Shown here piece by piece: positions 54,701-57,700 of a stretch of 64,000 nucleotides of DNA (positions within the stretch are counted from its first letter, which is position 1; every line of letters starts with the position of its first letter). Location: positions 5,072,857-5,136,856 of the forward strand of contig OY725491.1 in assembly GCA_963281255.1 (NCBI GenBank), written 5' to 3'. A program made the translations under genes and the position numbers. The notes beneath the pieces were generated by a model, which made no database searches, was not told the DNA's origin, and saw only the letters and a list, made by a program, of their open reading frames with translations. The stretch comes from Aphrocallistes beatrix (Eukaryota > Porifera > Hexactinellida > Sceptrulophora > Aphrocallistidae).

Positions 54701-57700
54701 ATAGAAATATTTCATAAATCCACTGAATTCGTTATCAGAAACGAGAAAAAGTTATTCAGTCGCAGTTCAGATTAGGTACATTTTGCAAAATTCCCCAAAT
54801 GGCATTTTTTTTCACATCACAAAAAAATCTGATCCAATTGGTCCTCAAAATGCACTGATCTGAACATCTCATATCTCTACAAATTTAGAGTGTTCGAGGA
54901 AAATGTGTGAGCTAATTTTTCCTAGAATTTGAAGACTCTGGGAAGATAACTTGAAAAGCAGTGGGCCCTGATTCACGATTTTCGCTGCGTACCAGGACAC
55001 ATTTTTCTTTCTCAAAACTCACCATACAAAACACATTTCTAAGTCATAGAATCGAAAAATCTTTTAAAACCATTGAAAATATTCGAGTTACAATCTCTAA
55101 GGACCATAATAACTAAGATCGTTTGAGTATAAGAAATTTTATACCTAATAAAGCTTGTAACAGAACTTAAAAGCCACCCTGTTATATATTAAAATGTTAG
55201 GATTTTTTGTGTGTGATTGTCCGAATTGATTGAAGAATTGGAAAGTCATAGAGATGTGAAAATTAGTATGTAGGTGTCAAATGCTATGACTACAATTAAT
55301 TTCTAAGATCTAAGCGAAATTTTCACATCTCTGCAAAAAAAATGGAAAACAATTATTCACACCTTTTCTATACAAAATAAATGACTACACTATCACAATA
55401 GAAATCATTGTACGACACTACAATAGATCGTCATTGTTATTAATACTTCAAAGCCATAACTTATGTTTGATATCTTAAATATATTATAGTATATGGCAAT
55501 AAAAAAATTATCTGCATATTTTCACACCTTTATATACATATTTTCATCCCATTTGATGAATTTTGAAAATAATGCTTGAGACTAGCTTCTAACGGGTGAC
55601 ATGGGATTTCAGGGGTGTAGATTTTGAATATCATATTTTTGAGTAAATTTGATAATTAATTTGCTTACTTTTGATTACAATAGATACATAAAGTAAACAA
55701 ATCTCAATAATATGCTAGAAACTTGCTTTAAACGGTTAACATGGGGTTTTCGAGGGTGTAGATTTCGAATATCATATTTTTGAGTAAATTTGATAGTTAA
55801 TTTGCTTACTTTTGTTTACAATAGATACATAAAGTAAACAAATCTCAAAAATATACTAGAAACTTGCTTTAAATGGTTGACATGGGGTTTTCAGGGGTGT
55901 AGATTTCGAATATTCCATTTTCAGATCAATATGATAAATTATTTGTTTACTTTTGTTTAAATGGAATTAAGGTATGGAAACAAAAAGATAATCTAACACG
56001 ATAGTTCAATTTCACCTACATAATTTGGTCATTAATTAGTGAAAGTGATCAATATCAAATTATTGAGTAACATAATTAATGAGCAATTATTGAGTAACCG
56101 CAGGCGCCCGCAGCGCGACTCTGCAGACACACAGTGTCCGCAAACCGCGTAGCGCAAGCAAGCGAATCGCGCTTGTATCTAATAAAATGTAAAGATTCAG
56201 TTAGTTTTCGTAGCAAATTCGTTATTTCCTTGATATTTCAGACAAGAACGCGTTGTGCACATGATCTTTGCGGCTAGGGGAAGCACTACGAGCACCTAAT
56301 AAGGAATAAACCATGGATGCATATGTTAAATTAATGATAAATAAAAGGTTACTAATACTTACTATGCTGTCGTAATCCATGGTGAGTAAACCTTTTTGAC
56401 AAACATAGGTGTTTATTATGCACATCTCGAGTTATAAGCATCCTAGAAAATCATTTGATTATTCATGGTGGCGTAATTATTTAATGATGACGCATCATTT
56501 ACAACTTTTGTAGGTAATTACATGTTTGGAATATTATTAGTATGCTTTTATACAGTCAGAGGTGTAGCCAAGGTGGTGCGGGTTGTGATGCGCATCACCT
56601 AAAGTGGAGCGTCCCAAAATAATTGTACAATTCACCAAGGATTGTTGAAAATAAGGTGAGGTTGAATTAGACAACCAGACGCAACACCGATGCACCACCA
56701 AAGGTCTAGAGCTGGCTATACTGTAGATGCCGGGTATAAGAACATCGTTAGGAGCTGCATATAATGTTCTAATAACCGAAATACCAGTTTTAAGAACTGG
56801 TTCTGATATAGTACGGTACGGTATGTCGTATATAAGAACATGTTCTTATAATCGACATGTGATGATATATGGCTCATAGGTATGTAGCACTATGTATCAG
56901 GGTTGGGTTCAAGTACCTTATATATTAAATATCCTTACTATTAAAACTCGATTAATGTATATTTATTTATTTATTTATTTATTTATATATATCTATATAC
57001 TGTATCTCTGTAACGAATTGATTGAAGAAACTGCCAGGCGTAGAAAGCTGATTTTTGGCATGTGGGAGTATTTTGGCTATGGCTCCAGTAAGTTCTGAGC
57101 TCAGAGCAAAATGTCGACTCATCATGGAATTATGACGTCATTGTCACATTTTTAAAAGTTAAGCAACACAGTTATTCAAGCATAACTCAGCCATTATAGG
57201 AGATAGATGGTTGAAATTTTAATAGAATATGTATACTAACATGTGTCACATATGATACAACTATCGTCAAAAAATGATGAGTCATTACTTTGTTATGACG
57301 TCATCATTACTCATCAAAATTTTATAAATTGACTAATTTGGTGATTTTTCGAGTGATATCGATTTTAAAACTAAGATAGACATATTTAGAGATGATATCT
57401 CCCTTATAATTAACCAATTTCACCCCCAGGCGACCGAAGGGAGCCTCCGGCGGACACGAAGTGTCCGCCAGCCGCGCAGCGCAAGCAAGCGAAGCGCGCT
57501 TGTGTATATTAAAAGTAGGAAAGTTCGAATAATAATTGAATTACAATATATGTACAAGTTATTCAATCAAAATTTTAAAATCTTAATTGGAATGTCTATG
57601 CATTCCTTAGTTGCTATCGAAGCAAAAAAATGAATGCTTAAGCCATAACTCAAAAGGTATAGATCGTACACACTAAATTATACCATTCAATCCGCAAGAT

